This document shows positions 17,683-27,607 of a stretch of DNA of 64,000 nucleotides, in pieces. The translations under genes were made by a program, and so were the position numbers. Below the pieces are notes generated by a model that was not told the origin of the DNA, searched no databases, and saw only the letters and a list, made by a program, of their open reading frames with translations. Position 1 is the first letter of the stretch. Each line of letters opens with the position of its first letter. The DNA comes from Acidihalobacter sp. (GTDB taxonomy: Bacteria; Pseudomonadota; Gammaproteobacteria; DSM-5130; Acidihalobacteraceae), in NCBI GenBank assembly GCA_027013225.1, contig JALUXU010000057.1, positions 62,001-126,000 of the forward strand, in the 5' to 3' direction.

Positions 17683-18570
17683 GTGTCTCGCTCGACCATG
17701 TATCACACTGGGCGGGTGAGCGTATCCTCCAAGTCAGCCAAGCCGGCAGTCGCAAAGACCCAACAGCGGGTCTTGCGTCTGCTCAGTTACAATATTCAGG
17801 TGGGTATTACCATCCGCCGTTATCGTCACTATCTGACCCATAGTTGGAAGCATGTCCTCCCCTATCCGGAGCGCATGGAAACCCTGCGCGCCATCGGCCA
17901 GTTCATTTCCGGCTTCGATATCGTCGGCCTGCAGGAACTCGATGCCGGAAGTCTGCGCAGTGGTTTCGTCGATCAGGCCGAATACTTGGCGAGAATAGGG
18001 AGTTTCCCTTTCTGGTATACGCGCACCAATCGCCGCCTCGGGCATTTCGCCCAGCATGCTCTCGGTTTACTGAGCCGTTATCCTGCCCATTGCGTGATAG
18101 AGCATCGTCTGCCGGGCAGAATACCCGGCAGGGGCGCACTGGAAGCGCATTTCGGTTCCAAGGAAAAACCTTTGGTGGTCGTTTTGCTGCATCTCTCGCT
18201 CGGTCGGCGGGCGCGCCGCCAGCAGTTCGATTACGTAGCCGAAGTGATTGCTCGGCATGACTATGTGGCGGTCATGGGCGACCTCAATTGTCAGCCCGAA
18301 TCACGGGAGGTGGGCGAGTTGCTGGATAAGACCACCCTATGCCTTGCCCCGCACGGTGCTCGCACCTACCCCAGTTGGTCGCCGACGCAGGCCTTCGATC
18401 ACATCCTGCTGAGCCCTTCCCTGCAAGTGCGCGAAGTGAAAGTCTATCCAGTGACATATTCCGACCATTTGCCGGTAGGTGTTGAGATCCTGCTTCCAGA
18501 TGATCTACAACTGAGTGTTTCTGCCGATCAGAAGGAGAAGTTCTTGCATGAGCGACAAAATGAGCGATGA
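17683..18570 (+). CDS. Endonuclease/exonuclease/phosphatase-family protein
   Basis: The protein has the metal-dependent EEP fold. Motifs in order are LRLLSYNIQVGI near residue 27, GLQELDAGS (catalytic Glu), AQHALGLLSRYP, VAVMGDLNCQPES (Asp and Asn) and YSDHLPVGVE (catalytic Asp-His). The family includes DNA repair nucleases, sphingomyelinase-like enzymes and inositol polyphosphate phosphatases; the substrate cannot be told here. It has no signal peptide. The start may be the GTG at 17683 or the ATG at 17698; neither has a strong Shine-Dalgarno. Its end overlaps fructokinase by 23 bases. The phosphatase members of the family make a link with sugar phosphates possible, but that is only inference from position. 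Confidence 0.85.
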   Translation: MSRSTMYHTGRVSVSSKSAKPAVAKTQQRVLRLLSYNIQVGITIRRYRHYLTHSWKHVLPYPERMETLRAIGQFISGFDIVGLQELDAGSLRSGFVDQAEYLARIGSFPFWYTRTNRRLGHFAQHALGLLSRYPAHCVIEHRLPGRIPGRGALEAHFGSKEKPLVVVLLHLSLGRRARRQQFDYVAEVIARHDYVAVMGDLNCQPESREVGELLDKTTLCLAPHGARTYPSWSPTQAFDHILLSPSLQVREVKVYPVTYSDHLPVGVEILLPDDLQLSVSADQKEKFLHERQNER

Positions 18571-19426
18571 AGGCGTGATTATTTTCGGAGAAGTCCTGTT
18601 CGATTGCTTCGGTGATGACTGCCGGCTTGGAGGCGCGCCATTTAACGTCGCCTGGCATTTGCAGGGCTTTGGGCTCGCGCCGCGCTTTGTCAGCCGTATA
18701 GGCAATGATGGGCTGGGCGCCAAGGTTCGTGAGCGCATGCAAGCCTGGGGTATGGACACCCGCTGGTTGCAGACGGACAAGCAAAGGCCTACCGGTCGGG
18801 TCATAGTTAAACTGCAGAATGGCCAGCCAAGTTACGAGATTCTAGACGCACAGGCCTATGATACGATCGATGTTCCCTCTGGACTCGAGTCCGAGGAGGC
18901 TGTGCTGTATCACGGCACCCTGGCCTTGCGGCATGAGCACAACTGCCACGTGTTGGAACGTCTGCGAAAGCGGAAACAGGTCTTTCTCGACCTCAATCTG
19001 CGCGCTCCCTGGTGGCGACCGGATGAAGTGGAGCTTCTGCTTCCGGGTACGCATTGGCTCAAGCTCAATGACGAGGAATTTGAGCTCCTGGCGAGGCCTG
19101 GGGAGTCACCTGCGGCATTTGCCAAGCGTTACCATCTGCCTGCCCTGATTATCACTCTCGGTGCCCAGGGCGTGAAGCTGTGGTGGAATGATGTGTTGAT
19201 TTTTAGCCCGGCGCCATCCATTTCCGACCTGGTCGATACGGTGGGTGCGGGCGATGCCTTCAGCGCAGTCGTACTTTATGGGGTTCTTCATGACTGGGAG
19301 TGGCCCCTGATCCTTAGGCGTGCAGGAGACTTCGCTGCGCGGGTGTGTCGTCAGCGAGGTGCCTTGATCGAAGAAAAACGCATTTACGAAGAAGTGTTGC
19401 ATGACTGGAAGCAAGCGGATGACTGA
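18548..19426 (+). CDS. PfkB-family fructokinase
   Basis: This is a ribokinase-fold sugar kinase of 292 residues. Motifs are IIFGEVLFDCF, LGGAPFNVAWHLQGFG (first PfkB signature), FVSRIGNDGLG, FLDLNLRAPWW, WLKLNDEEFELL, LIITLGAQGVKLW and the C-terminal signature DTVGAGDAFSA, with the catalytic Asp in GAGD. The ATG at 18548 is chosen because AAGGAG lies ten bases upstream, inside the end of the preceding gene. It sits directly ahead of the sucrose synthesis genes. A fructokinase would return fructose released by sucrose synthase to fructose 6-phosphate, the acceptor for sucrose-phosphate synthase. Confidence 0.88.
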   Translation: MSDKMSDEGVIIFGEVLFDCFGDDCRLGGAPFNVAWHLQGFGLAPRFVSRIGNDGLGAKVRERMQAWGMDTRWLQTDKQRPTGRVIVKLQNGQPSYEILDAQAYDTIDVPSGLESEEAVLYHGTLALRHEHNCHVLERLRKRKQVFLDLNLRAPWWRPDEVELLLPGTHWLKLNDEEFELLARPGESPAAFAKRYHLPALIITLGAQGVKLWWNDVLIFSPAPSISDLVDTVGAGDAFSAVVLYGVLHDWEWPLILRRAGDFAARVCRQRGALIEEKRIYEEVLHDWKQADD

Positions 19427-21569
19427 TTCCGAAGGCTTGTATCTGCTGCATATCAGCCTGCATGGATTGGTGCGCGGACACGACCTTGAGTTGGGCCGAG
19501 ACGCCGACACGGGTGGGCAGATCCTCTATGTCCTCGAATTGACGCGCGCACTCGCGGCGCGGAAAGATGTCGCCCGCGTTGATCTGCTCACCCGCCGTAT
19601 TCACGATCAGCGCCTTGCCCTGGATTATGCACAACCGGAAGAACTGTTGACCGAGGATGGTAAGGCAAGGATAGTGCGCATCCCCTTCGGTCCGCGCCGC
19701 TATCTACTCAAAGAGCGGCTATGGCCCTATCTGGATTCTTTCATAGACAATGCCTTGCGGCATATTCGTGCCGTGGGGCGCGTCCCTGACGTCATCCACG
19801 CACATTATGCAGATGCAGGATGGGCCGGAGCACGGCTCGCCGCCCTGCTGGGAGTGCCTTTCATCTTTACCGGACATTCGCTCGGACGAGAAAAGCGCCG
19901 CCGCCTGATCGAAAGCGGACAAGACCCGGCCCGGGTCGACGCGCGCTACTGCCTTCCGGAACGTATTGAAGCCGAGGAGTATGCGCTGGACATGGCCTCT
20001 CTGGTGATTGCCAGCACTCGCCAGGAGGTCGAGCAACAATACGCGCAATACGCCAACAGCGACAGCGCGCGTATCCGGGTGATTCCTCCTGGCGTCGATT
20101 TGGGGCGCTTCAAGCCGCCGGGACGTCTTCGCATGCATGGTTTCTATCGGCAACAGATCGAGCGTTTTCTCAGACATCCACGCCGCCCATGGATTCTGGC
20201 GCTGGCGCGGCCGGACGAGCGCAAGAATCTGGCAGCGCTGGTTCACGCCTATGGCGAACGCCCGGCATTGCGTGAACGCGCCAATCTGGTGTTGGTGGCT
20301 GGCAGCCGGGAGCGCATCGCCACGCTCGACGCAGGATCTCGCCATGTGTGGCGGGAGCTTCTGGAACTGATTGATGATTATGATCTCTACGGGCAGGCGG
20401 CCTACCCCAAGAAACACACCGCCGCTGACGTGCCCGAACTCTATCGACTGGCGGCGGCCAGTCGGGGCGTGTTCGTCAATCCGGCATTGACCGAACCTTT
20501 CGGGCTCACCTTGCTGGAGGCGGCGGCCAGTGGTTTGCCGGTGGTTGCCACCGACGACGGCGGACCGCAGGAGATTCTCAGGCATTGCCGCAATGGTGTG
20601 CTGATCGACCCCTTGGATGTGGAGGGGTTGGGGGGGGCTCTGGAAAGCGCGCTTTCCGATCCTGCGCGCTGGCGTCGCTGGGCGCAAAATGGCTTACGCG
20701 GGGTGCGCCGCCATTATAGCTGGAGCGGGCACGCTGAACACTATATGCGCGCACTGAAACGCCTGGTTGCTCACCGCCGGCGTCTGGTTCGTAGTCCCCG
20801 CAAGAGCCGCCTGCCCACGGTGGATCGCCTGCTCATCTCCGATATAGACAATACCTTGCTGGGTGACCGCGAGGCGCTCGAGTCTTTGCTCAAGGTGCTT
20901 GAAAAAATCCATGACCGCATTGCTTTTGGCATCGCTACCGGCCGATGTATCGACAGTGCGGTCAAGGTGCTCAGGAAATGGGGCGCGCCAATCCCGGATG
21001 TATTGATCACCGCCGTGGGCAGCGAAATCCATTATGGTCCAGACGTGCGAGAAGACGCGGATTGGCGGCGCCTATTGGATTTCCGCTGGGAACCCGAGGC
21101 GGTGCGCGCAGCGCTTAGCGGCGTCCCGGGGCTGCGTTTGCAGCCTGCATCCGAGCAACGCCGTCACAAGATAAGCTATTTCGCCGACCCGGATAAAATG
21201 CCTCCAGTGGAAGAAATACGCAGAGCATTGCGTGAAAAAGGCCTGCATGTAAACGTGATTTTTTCCCACGATGCTTATCTTGATATCCTGCCTATACGCG
21301 CCTCTAAGGGTTTGGCGGTTCGTTTCGTGGCCGCTCGCTGGGGCATGGAGATGGATCATGTGTTAGTGGCGGGGGACTCAGGTAACGATGATGAAATGTT
21401 AAGTGGCAACAGTCTCGGCGTCGTCGTGGGCAATTACAGCCATGAGCTGGAGTACTTGCGTGGGCGCCGAGGTGTCTATTTCGCTTCCGCTCCCTATGCC
21501 GGCGGGATTCTGGAGGGGATGGCGCATTACCATTTCCTCGACACGATCCGCCAGCCGAAATACGAGTGA
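19419..21569 (+). CDS. Sucrose-phosphate synthase with C-terminal sucrose-phosphatase domain
   Basis: The N-terminal about 460 residues are a GT4 glycosyltransferase: YLLHISLHGLVRGHDLELG, DADTGGQILYVLELTRAL, HAHYADAGWAGA, FTGHSLGREKRRRL, VIPPGVDLGRF, LARPDERKN and NPALTEPFGLTLLEAAASGLP, which contains the E-x7-E motif. The last about 240 residues are a HAD phosphatase: LLISDIDNTLLGD (catalytic DxD), FGIATGR and VAGDSGNDDEML. The protein can therefore make sucrose 6-phosphate and dephosphorylate it. The ATG at 19419 overlaps the fructokinase stop; an earlier ATG at 19401 in the same frame would add six residues. Confidence 0.92.
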   Translation: MTDSEGLYLLHISLHGLVRGHDLELGRDADTGGQILYVLELTRALAARKDVARVDLLTRRIHDQRLALDYAQPEELLTEDGKARIVRIPFGPRRYLLKERLWPYLDSFIDNALRHIRAVGRVPDVIHAHYADAGWAGARLAALLGVPFIFTGHSLGREKRRRLIESGQDPARVDARYCLPERIEAEEYALDMASLVIASTRQEVEQQYAQYANSDSARIRVIPPGVDLGRFKPPGRLRMHGFYRQQIERFLRHPRRPWILALARPDERKNLAALVHAYGERPALRERANLVLVAGSRERIATLDAGSRHVWRELLELIDDYDLYGQAAYPKKHTAADVPELYRLAAASRGVFVNPALTEPFGLTLLEAAASGLPVVATDDGGPQEILRHCRNGVLIDPLDVEGLGGALESALSDPARWRRWAQNGLRGVRRHYSWSGHAEHYMRALKRLVAHRRRLVRSPRKSRLPTVDRLLISDIDNTLLGDREALESLLKVLEKIHDRIAFGIATGRCIDSAVKVLRKWGAPIPDVLITAVGSEIHYGPDVREDADWRRLLDFRWEPEAVRAALSGVPGLRLQPASEQRRHKISYFADPDKMPPVEEIRRALREKGLHVNVIFSHDAYLDILPIRASKGLAVRFVAARWGMEMDHVLVAGDSGNDDEMLSGNSLGVVVGNYSHELEYLRGRRGVYFASAPYAGGILEGMAHYHFLDTIRQPKYE

Positions 21570-21572
21570 GAT

Positions 21573-23981
21573 ATGGTTATGGATTTTCAGGAAGGATCGT
21601 TGGAAGAATTCGAGGCATACGTCTCTCAACACCGGGAGCCAGTCTATCTCTGGCTGCGGGCGCTGCTTGCTGATGGACGTCGGCACCTTTTGCGCAGCGA
21701 TCTATGGGATTTGTATGCGGCCATTGGCAAGGCGCATGCAAGTAAAACGAACGCGGTGATCTTCGAGCGTTTCGTCGCCGCAGCCGAAGAGGCCATCATC
21801 GATGCACCCTGGGTGGGGTTCTCGGTGCGTCCGCGTATTGGCTATCGGTATCATCTACGTATCAATTCTCAAACCCTGCACATCGAGGCGCTGGATATAT
21901 CCGCCTATCTGGCAGAGCAGGAACGCATGGTGCTGGGCGCCATGCCGGACTGGGTGCTTGAATTCGACATCTCGCCTTTCAATCGCGAGTTCCCGCGCTT
22001 GACCGAAACCCGTTCCATCGGCCAGGGCGTGGAATTTCTCAATCGCCGCCTGTCCAGCCAGATGTTCGGCAAAACCGACGACCATCGCGCCGATTTGTTG
22101 CTGAATTTTTTGCATGAGCATTACTGGCAGGGACAGAAACTGATGCTCGCGAAGACGCTCGGCGACGTTCCTGCCCTGCGGCGGGCCATTGCCCGCGCTC
22201 AACGCTTGCTCTCGAGCCTGGAAGATGAAACTCCTTGGCAGGAATTTTCTGAACCGCTCAAGGCGCTGGGCTTCGAGCCTGGCTGGGGGCGTGATGCCGG
22301 CCGCGCACTCGAAACTCTGGGGCTACTGGGTGATCTGCTGGAGGCGCCCGATCCCGGGACCCTGGAGCACTTTCTGGCTCGCGTGCCCATGATCTTCAGA
22401 CTGCTGGTCGTTTCGCCCCATGGATGGTTCGGCCAGGACAATGTGCTCGGGCGGCCCGACACCGGCGGACAGGTGGTCTACATTCTCGATCAGGTGCGCG
22501 CGCTTGAGCATGAAATGCGCGAGCGCATCGCCTTGAGCGGTCTTGATATCGAGCCGGACATCGTGGTGCTCACCCGCTTGATTCCCGAAGCGGAGGGCAC
22601 AAGCTGCGACCAGCCCCTCGAGCACATCGCTGGAACACGTTCGGCCCGCATCCTGCGAGTACCGTTTCGCAAGGTCGATGGTTCGGTTTTGCCGCAGTGG
22701 ATTTCCCGCTTCACCGTCTGGCCCTTTTTGGAACGCTTTGCCCTCGAATCCCAGCAGGCGGTCCTCGCCGAGCTGGGTGGGCGGCCGGATCTGATCATAG
22801 GCAATTATTCGGACGGCAATCTGGTGGCCAGCCTGCTCGCCAACCGGCTCGGCGTCACGCAGTGCAACATTGCTCACGCGTTGGAGAAAACCAAGTACCT
22901 GTTCTCCGATCTTTACTGGCGCGATAACGATGCCCGCTACCATTTCTCTGCCCAGTACACGGCCGATCTTTTCGCCATGAACGCGGCGGATTTCATCATC
23001 ACCAGCACTTATCAGGAAATCGCCGGTACGGATGATTCCATCGGTCAGTACGAAAGTTACGAATCCTTCACTCTTCCCGGCCTCTACCGTGTGGTGCGAG
23101 GCGTAGATATTTTCGATCCCAAGTTCAATATCGTCTCACCCGGCGCCGATCCAGAAGTATATTTTCCTTACACTGAAACCCGCCGACGCCTTTTCAGGCT
23201 GCATGCGGAGATCGAATCGTTGATTTTCGGCCCCGTAGACGAGCGATCACGCGGGACTCTGGCGGCGACGGACAAGCCTTTGTTGTTTACCATGGCGCGG
23301 CTCGACAGAATCAAGAACATCACCGGCCTGGTCGAATGGTACGGGCGCAGCAATGCCCTGCGCGAACAGGCCAATCTGGTGGTCATCGCCGGCCATGTCG
23401 ATGCCGCGAAAACCAGTGATGCCGAGGAACGAGAACAGATCCAACGCATGCACGCCCTGTTCGATCAATACGGTCTGGAGACCCAGGTGCGCTGGGTTGG
23501 CGCGCTGCTGGACAAGACCTTTGCCGGCGAACTCTACCGATACATTGCTGATCGCCGCGGCGCATTCGTCCAGCCGGCGCTTTTCGAAGCCTTCGGCCTG
23601 ACCGTGATCGAAGCCATGAGTTCTGGACTACCGACATTCGCCACCCGTTACGGCGGTCCCTTGGAGATCATCGAAGATGGCCGATCCGGTTTTCATATCG
23701 ACCCTAACCATGGGGAACAGGCGGCGGCGCGAATGGCCGAGTTTTTCTCCCGCTGCGCAGCCGAACCCGCCCATTGGGAGCAAATTTCTCGTGGAGCCCT
23801 CGAACGTGTGGCCAGCCGCTACACCTGGGCGCATTATGCCGAACGCATGATGACCCTTTCCCGAGTCTATGGCTTCTGGAAGTACGCCACGAATCTCGAG
23901 CGTGAAGAAACCCGCCGCTATCTGGAAATGTTTTACGGTTTACAATTCAGACCGTTGGCGATGAGCGTCGGCGAACAATGA
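21573..23981 (+). CDS. Sucrose synthase
   Basis: This 802-residue GT4 enzyme, about the length of bacterial sucrose synthases (~795), reversibly converts sucrose and NDP to NDP-glucose and fructose. An N-terminal regulatory region of about 260 residues is followed by [66 protein letters not shown] and [21 protein letters not shown]. The nucleotide-preference site, a Gln and Asn pair in plants, reads L645 and D647 here (VGALLDK). Bacterial enzymes without the pair are reported to prefer ADP over UDP. It starts three bases after the synthase stop. It probably links sucrose to ADP-glucose and glycogen, or breaks down stored sucrose. Confidence 0.93.
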   Translation: MVMDFQEGSLEEFEAYVSQHREPVYLWLRALLADGRRHLLRSDLWDLYAAIGKAHASKTNAVIFERFVAAAEEAIIDAPWVGFSVRPRIGYRYHLRINSQTLHIEALDISAYLAEQERMVLGAMPDWVLEFDISPFNREFPRLTETRSIGQGVEFLNRRLSSQMFGKTDDHRADLLLNFLHEHYWQGQKLMLAKTLGDVPALRRAIARAQRLLSSLEDETPWQEFSEPLKALGFEPGWGRDAGRALETLGLLGDLLEAPDPGTLEHFLARVPMIFRLLVVSPHGWFGQDNVLGRPDTGGQVVYILDQVRALEHEMRERIALSGLDIEPDIVVLTRLIPEAEGTSCDQPLEHIAGTRSARILRVPFRKVDGSVLPQWISRFTVWPFLERFALESQQAVLAELGGRPDLIIGNYSDGNLVASLLANRLGVTQCNIAHALEKTKYLFSDLYWRDNDARYHFSAQYTADLFAMNAADFIITSTYQEIAGTDDSIGQYESYESFTLPGLYRVVRGVDIFDPKFNIVSPGADPEVYFPYTETRRRLFRLHAEIESLIFGPVDERSRGTLAATDKPLLFTMARLDRIKNITGLVEWYGRSNALREQANLVVIAGHVDAAKTSDAEEREQIQRMHALFDQYGLETQVRWVGALLDKTFAGELYRYIADRRGAFVQPALFEAFGLTVIEAMSSGLPTFATRYGGPLEIIEDGRSGFHIDPNHGEQAAARMAEFFSRCAAEPAHWEQISRGALERVASRYTWAHYAERMMTLSRVYGFWKYATNLEREETRRYLEMFYGLQFRPLAMSVGEQ

Positions 23982-25471
23982 CCGATATTGAAAGAATGAA
24001 AGAAGAAAAGCGCCTTCAACAGGCCGAAGAGATTTTGCGCTTAATGGGTTCACGCTTGTCCTTGGCCGCGGAAGGCCAGGATCCTGAGATCGACGCGGCA
24101 CTAGGCGCCTTGCGCGAGCAAATACGGGGCGATATGGAGTATGAAGCGGTGAAGGGAATCATCGATACCATTTCCCGCCGCCTCATGCAAATCGATGAAT
24201 TATCCGCCGCGCCGGCGGCCTCTGAGCCCAATAAGGATCATGCGTTCTTGCTGCAGTTGCTGGAGGTTGCGCCGTGGCCAGAAGCTGTCATGCAAAAAGT
24301 GGATGTTTTGCAATCGCAGTGGAAACAGGATCCGCCCCAGCCGCAAGTCATGCTATCGGAACTTGTGGAATTGATCCGCCAAGCGGCCTCTTCTGCCGGT
24401 AATTCGGCCGAAGACGGGAGCATCGTCGGGCCCCTGCTGGGACAGATGATCGATACATTCAGCCGGCGAGTCGATTTAGGAGGGGATCTGCAGACCAAGG
24501 CGATTCACTTGCGCCAGCAGCTTGAAAACGGCCTGAATCGCGATTCTCTGGAGACTGCAATCACATCTTTTGCAGATCTTTTGGCGCAACGCGTCATCGG
24601 CCTGCAAAAGCAGAGCCGAGATCTGGAGAAATTCCTGGGACAGTTGGGCAAAAGGCTTGAAGTTCTCGAGGCGGTGCTTTCCGGTCTGGCCGACAATCGT
24701 TCGGCGGCGTTGGCGGACACGCGGGCGCTGGACGCCAACGTCCGCGCCGAGATGCAGGATCTATCCGCCGATGTGAGTAGGGCCACCGATTTGCAACAGT
24801 TGAAACAATCCATCCAGGGCAAATTCGATCATTTGCTCGCCCAGGTCAGCAATTATTGCGCCCGCGAGGAAAATCGCAATCAGGATCTCGAGAGACGGAT
24901 CGAGCAACTGCAGTCACGCGTGCATGCAATGGAAAAGGAGAGTGAGGCCCTTCGTTCTTTGCTGGCCAGCGAACATGCCGCCGCTACTACGGATGCGCTC
25001 ACCGGCTTGCCCAATCGCGCCGCTTATGAGGATCGTCTGGACAATGAGTACCGGCGCTGGGAACTGGTTGGTGGCAATCTGGCGATGATCGTTTTAGATA
25101 TCGATCATTTCAAGCGCATCAATGATACCTATGGCCATCGCGCTGGAGACAAGGCATTGAGTCTGTTGGCCAAGATCATGCGGGCACAGGTTCGTGGAAA
25201 GGATTTTCTAGCCCGCTATGGAGGCGAGGAGTTCGTGATGGTTCTTCCCGACGCCGATGTCTCGGCGGCGTTGTCTGTGGCGCAAAAGCTGATTGCAGCC
25301 GCCCGCGAAGCCCCTTTTAATCATCATGGCGAACGTGTTCCCCTAACGCTGTCTGCAGGAGTAGCAGGATTACGCCCGCAAGAATCGCCGCAGACGCTTT
25401 TCGAGCGGGCAGACGCGGCGCTTTATCGGGCCAAGCAACAAGGGCGGGATCGCGTAGTAGTGGCGGATTGA
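23978..25471 (+). CDS. GGDEF diguanylate cyclase with long coiled-coil N-terminus
   Basis: This 497-residue soluble protein begins with about 330 mostly helical residues, including heptad-like stretches around 215-245 and 285-335 ([19 protein letters not shown]). The GGDEF domain starts near 345 with [16 protein letters not shown], then [20 protein letters not shown] and the active-site signature GGEEF at residues 415-419. The product-inhibition I-site RGKD is at 406-409, five residues ahead. It should make cyclic di-GMP and be feedback-inhibited. Its ATG overlaps the sucrose synthase stop (ATGA), so the two are translationally coupled. The N-terminal sensor or dimerisation domain is not assigned to a known family. 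Confidence 0.93.
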   Translation: MTDIERMKEEKRLQQAEEILRLMGSRLSLAAEGQDPEIDAALGALREQIRGDMEYEAVKGIIDTISRRLMQIDELSAAPAASEPNKDHAFLLQLLEVAPWPEAVMQKVDVLQSQWKQDPPQPQVMLSELVELIRQAASSAGNSAEDGSIVGPLLGQMIDTFSRRVDLGGDLQTKAIHLRQQLENGLNRDSLETAITSFADLLAQRVIGLQKQSRDLEKFLGQLGKRLEVLEAVLSGLADNRSAALADTRALDANVRAEMQDLSADVSRATDLQQLKQSIQGKFDHLLAQVSNYCAREENRNQDLERRIEQLQSRVHAMEKESEALRSLLASEHAAATTDALTGLPNRAAYEDRLDNEYRRWELVGGNLAMIVLDIDHFKRINDTYGHRAGDKALSLLAKIMRAQVRGKDFLARYGGEEFVMVLPDADVSAALSVAQKLIAAAREAPFNHHGERVPLTLSAGVAGLRPQESPQTLFERADAALYRAKQQGRDRVVVAD

Positions 25472-25481
25472 GTTCCACTGT

Positions 25482-26183
25482 TCACAACCGACGGAACACC
25501 AGGTCACATACCGTATGCCCCAGCCGTTGGCCTCGTTGCTCGAATTTGGTTAAGGGGCGGTTCAAAGGCCGCGGTGCCCATGCGCGTGGGCCATACTGAT
25601 TACTCAATGCGGGCTCCATTTCGAGGACGTCCAGCATGTGCTCGGCGTAATCGAGCCAGTCGGTGGCCAGATGGAGGCGCCCGCCAGGAGCGAGCCGGCT
25701 GGCGAGCAAGGCGATGAAAGCAGGCTGTATTAGTCGCCGCTTGTGATGGCGTTTTTTAGGCCAGGGATCTGGAAAGAATACCTGAATCGCTGCCAGAGAA
25801 GCGGGGGCGATGCGTTTTTCGAGAATTTCCGCCGCGTCGGCGTTGAACAGGCGAAGGTTGTCGAGGCGCAGGCGATCTATGAGTTGCAGCAGATGGCCGA
25901 CGCCGGGGCGATGGATTTCGACACCGATGAAATCCCTTTCCGGACATTGCCTGGCCTGAGTCGCGAGGGACTCACCATTGCCGAAGCCAATCTCCAGGGT
26001 CACTGGTGCGGTGCGGCCGAAAACGCGGGCGAAATCGAGCGTCTCGCCTTCATTATCGAGCAGCCACCGCGGCCCGAGCATTTCCAATGCGCGCTGTTGT
26101 CCTGGCGTCATTCGCCCTTCGCGACGGACATAACTTCGGATCGGACGCTGAATGTGAGACGTATCCCGCGATTGGCGCGTCAA
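25482..26183 (-). CDS. trmB: tRNA (guanine-46-N7)-methyltransferase
   Basis: This 233-residue SAM-dependent methyltransferase makes m7G46 in the tRNA variable loop. Motifs are [28 protein letters not shown] (SAM-binding motif I), [34 protein letters not shown] (the family signature), [14 protein letters not shown] and the C-terminal [12 protein letters not shown]. Its ATG overlaps the thiG stop by four bases. This thiS-thiG-trmB order is common in gammaproteobacteria. It converges with the diguanylate cyclase gene, with only ten bases between the stops and no clear terminator. Confidence 0.94.
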   Translation of the reverse strand: MTRQSRDTSHIQRPIRSYVRREGRMTPGQQRALEMLGPRWLLDNEGETLDFARVFGRTAPVTLEIGFGNGESLATQARQCPERDFIGVEIHRPGVGHLLQLIDRLRLDNLRLFNADAAEILEKRIAPASLAAIQVFFPDPWPKKRHHKRRLIQPAFIALLASRLAPGGRLHLATDWLDYAEHMLDVLEMEPALSNQYGPRAWAPRPLNRPLTKFEQRGQRLGHTVCDLVFRRL

Positions 26184-27010
26184 TCGAGCAGACCTTCCGT
26201 GGGAGAGGAAGCCGAAGCGTGCCGACGACGAGGCATGCGTCCAGCCAGAAACGCCTCGCGGCCCGCTTCTATGCCCTTGCGCATGGCCGAGGCCATCAGA
26301 ACGGGATTGCGCGCTGCCGCAATGGCGGTATTCATCAGAACGCCATCACACCCCAACTCCATGGCGATGGCGGCATCCGAGGCCGTGCCGACGCCTGCAT
26401 CGACAATCACTGGCACTTTGGCGTTGTCAATGATTTCCAGAATATTGTAAGGATCGCGAATCCCCAATCCAGAGCCGATGGGCGCGGCCAGGGGCATGAT
26501 GGCGACACAACCGGTTTCTTCCAGGCGACGGGCGATGATGGGATCGTCATTGGTGTAAACCATCACTTCGAATCCCTCCGCGACCAGGGTTTCAGCAGCC
26601 TTGAGCGTTTCGACGATATCCGGAAACAGGGTTTTTTGATCGCCAAGCACTTCGAGCTTCACCAGCGTATGATCGTCAAGGAGCTCACGCGCGAGCCGGC
26701 ATGTGCGCACGGCTTCGGCGGCGGTATAGCATCCTGCGGTATTGGGCAGGAGCGTGTAACGTTCGGGTGGAATCGCATCAAGCAGATTGGGAGCGTCGGC
26801 ATTCTGGCCGATGTTGCTTCGGCGCACCGCGAAAGTGACTATTTCTGCGCCGCTGGCCTCGATGGCGGCGGCGGTTTCGTCCAGGTCCTTGTATTTGCCG
26901 GTGCCCACCAGCAAGCGGGAATGGTATTGGCGTGAACCGATGGCCAGAAAATCCTCCGCGCCTTTGCGAGGGGTTTGGATTTTTTCCATGAATGCAGGAT
27001 GGCTTGCCAT
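26180..27010 (-). CDS. thiG: Thiazole synthase
   Basis: ThiG condenses deoxyxylulose phosphate, dehydroglycine and sulfur from ThiS-thiocarboxylate into the thiazole of thiamine. Motifs are [37 protein letters not shown] (KLEVLGD with the Schiff-base Lys follows), [12 protein letters not shown] and [22 protein letters not shown]. The frame has an ATG at 27025, but the second ATG at 27010 has GGAGGA seven bases upstream and is the better start, giving 276 residues. The last 18 residues are Arg/Ser-rich and longer than usual. It follows thiS by 28 bases. Confidence 0.94.
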   Translation of the reverse strand: MASHPAFMEKIQTPRKGAEDFLAIGSRQYHSRLLVGTGKYKDLDETAAAIEASGAEIVTFAVRRSNIGQNADAPNLLDAIPPERYTLLPNTAGCYTAAEAVRTCRLARELLDDHTLVKLEVLGDQKTLFPDIVETLKAAETLVAEGFEVMVYTNDDPIIARRLEETGCVAIMPLAAPIGSGLGIRDPYNILEIIDNAKVPVIVDAGVGTASDAAIAMELGCDGVLMNTAIAAARNPVLMASAMRKGIEAGREAFLAGRMPRRRHASASSPTEGLLD

Positions 27011-27038
27011 GAGTGTTTCCTCCATTGATCTCTAAGAC

Positions 27039-27239
27039 TCAACCGCCGCCAATGGCATGCACGATTTCCACCCGGTCGCCTTCGTGCAGTATGAACTCGC
27101 CGAAACGGCTGCGCGGCACGACTTCGTGATTGACTTCCATAGCCAGCCGGCGGCCTTCGAGTTTTAGGAGCGCGATAAGCTGGATCGCAGTGGTTGAATC
27201 AGGAATGTCCCGGGGTTCGCCATTGAGGATGATGCGCAT
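27039..27239 (-). CDS. thiS: ThiS sulfur carrier protein
   Basis: This 66-residue ubiquitin-fold protein ends in the required Gly-Gly (HAIGGG). Its C-terminus is adenylated and turned into the thiocarboxylate that gives sulfur to ThiG. It begins MRIILNGEPRDI and contains GRRLAMEVNHEVVPRS, a typical ThiS core. It is the first gene of the thiS-thiG-trmB operon. No TPP riboswitch pattern was found in the bases ahead of it. Confidence 0.93.
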   Translation of the reverse strand: MRIILNGEPRDIPDSTTAIQLIALLKLEGRRLAMEVNHEVVPRSRFGEFILHEGDRVEIVHAIGGG

Positions 27240-27607
27240 GAGTCGAAAACTTGGAATCTGATCAAAAAAGTTACTAATGCGTCGCCAGAGGGGAAATGGC
27301 TTCGCCGCGAAAGCATGATATTAACGCATTTTCATAAGCCGCGTTGCTGTGTTTCATACTGTTTCCGGCCACTCCATGATCCGGGCCGCGCGCGGCTGAT
27401 GGCCACGGATTCGTTGAGTGGATATATCCGCCGGTGTCTATCTTGGTTTTGATCGGCGCAAGGCCAATGTCCGGCAGTTCCACCCACTCGCGCCAACCCG
27501 GGGTCTTGGTAATGTTGCGCATAAATTCAGCATGGCGCCAGTTCGAAGTCTAGCGGCTGTTGAAATTGCTACAATGCAAAGCATCTATTTCCTTGATGAG
27601 TTACCTA
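27240..27607. other. Intergenic region between thiS and the PP-loop gene
   Basis: The region is 368 bases between divergent genes. It holds the zinc-protease-like stub described separately and otherwise no recognisable coding sequence. TACAAT near 27570 is a possible -10 box for the rightward gene, without a convincing -35. Confidence 0.4.
27430..27522 (-). pseudogene. N-terminal stub of a COG4067-type (ATP-dependent zinc / retropepsin-like) protease
   Basis: Starting at the ATG at 27522 the minus strand encodes MRNITKTPGWREWVELPDIG and then LAPIKTKIDTG. This matches the well-conserved beginning of the family once called ATP-dependent zinc proteases (GWREWV.LPDLG...IKAKIDTGARTSAL), where DTGA is the aspartic-protease-like motif. 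Here the sequence leaves the family at DTGG after about 31 codons. The frame runs on to 27274 with unrelated residues. The rest of the gene is gone, so this is a gene remnant. Confidence 0.6.

Noticed and set aside
26006-26935. A 309-codon frame antisense to thiG and trmB
   Set aside because: It spans two certain genes on the other strand and has no domain of its own.
27240-27340. TPP riboswitch ahead of thiS
   Set aside because: The conserved CUGAGA and related thi-box motifs could not be found on the minus strand upstream of thiS.
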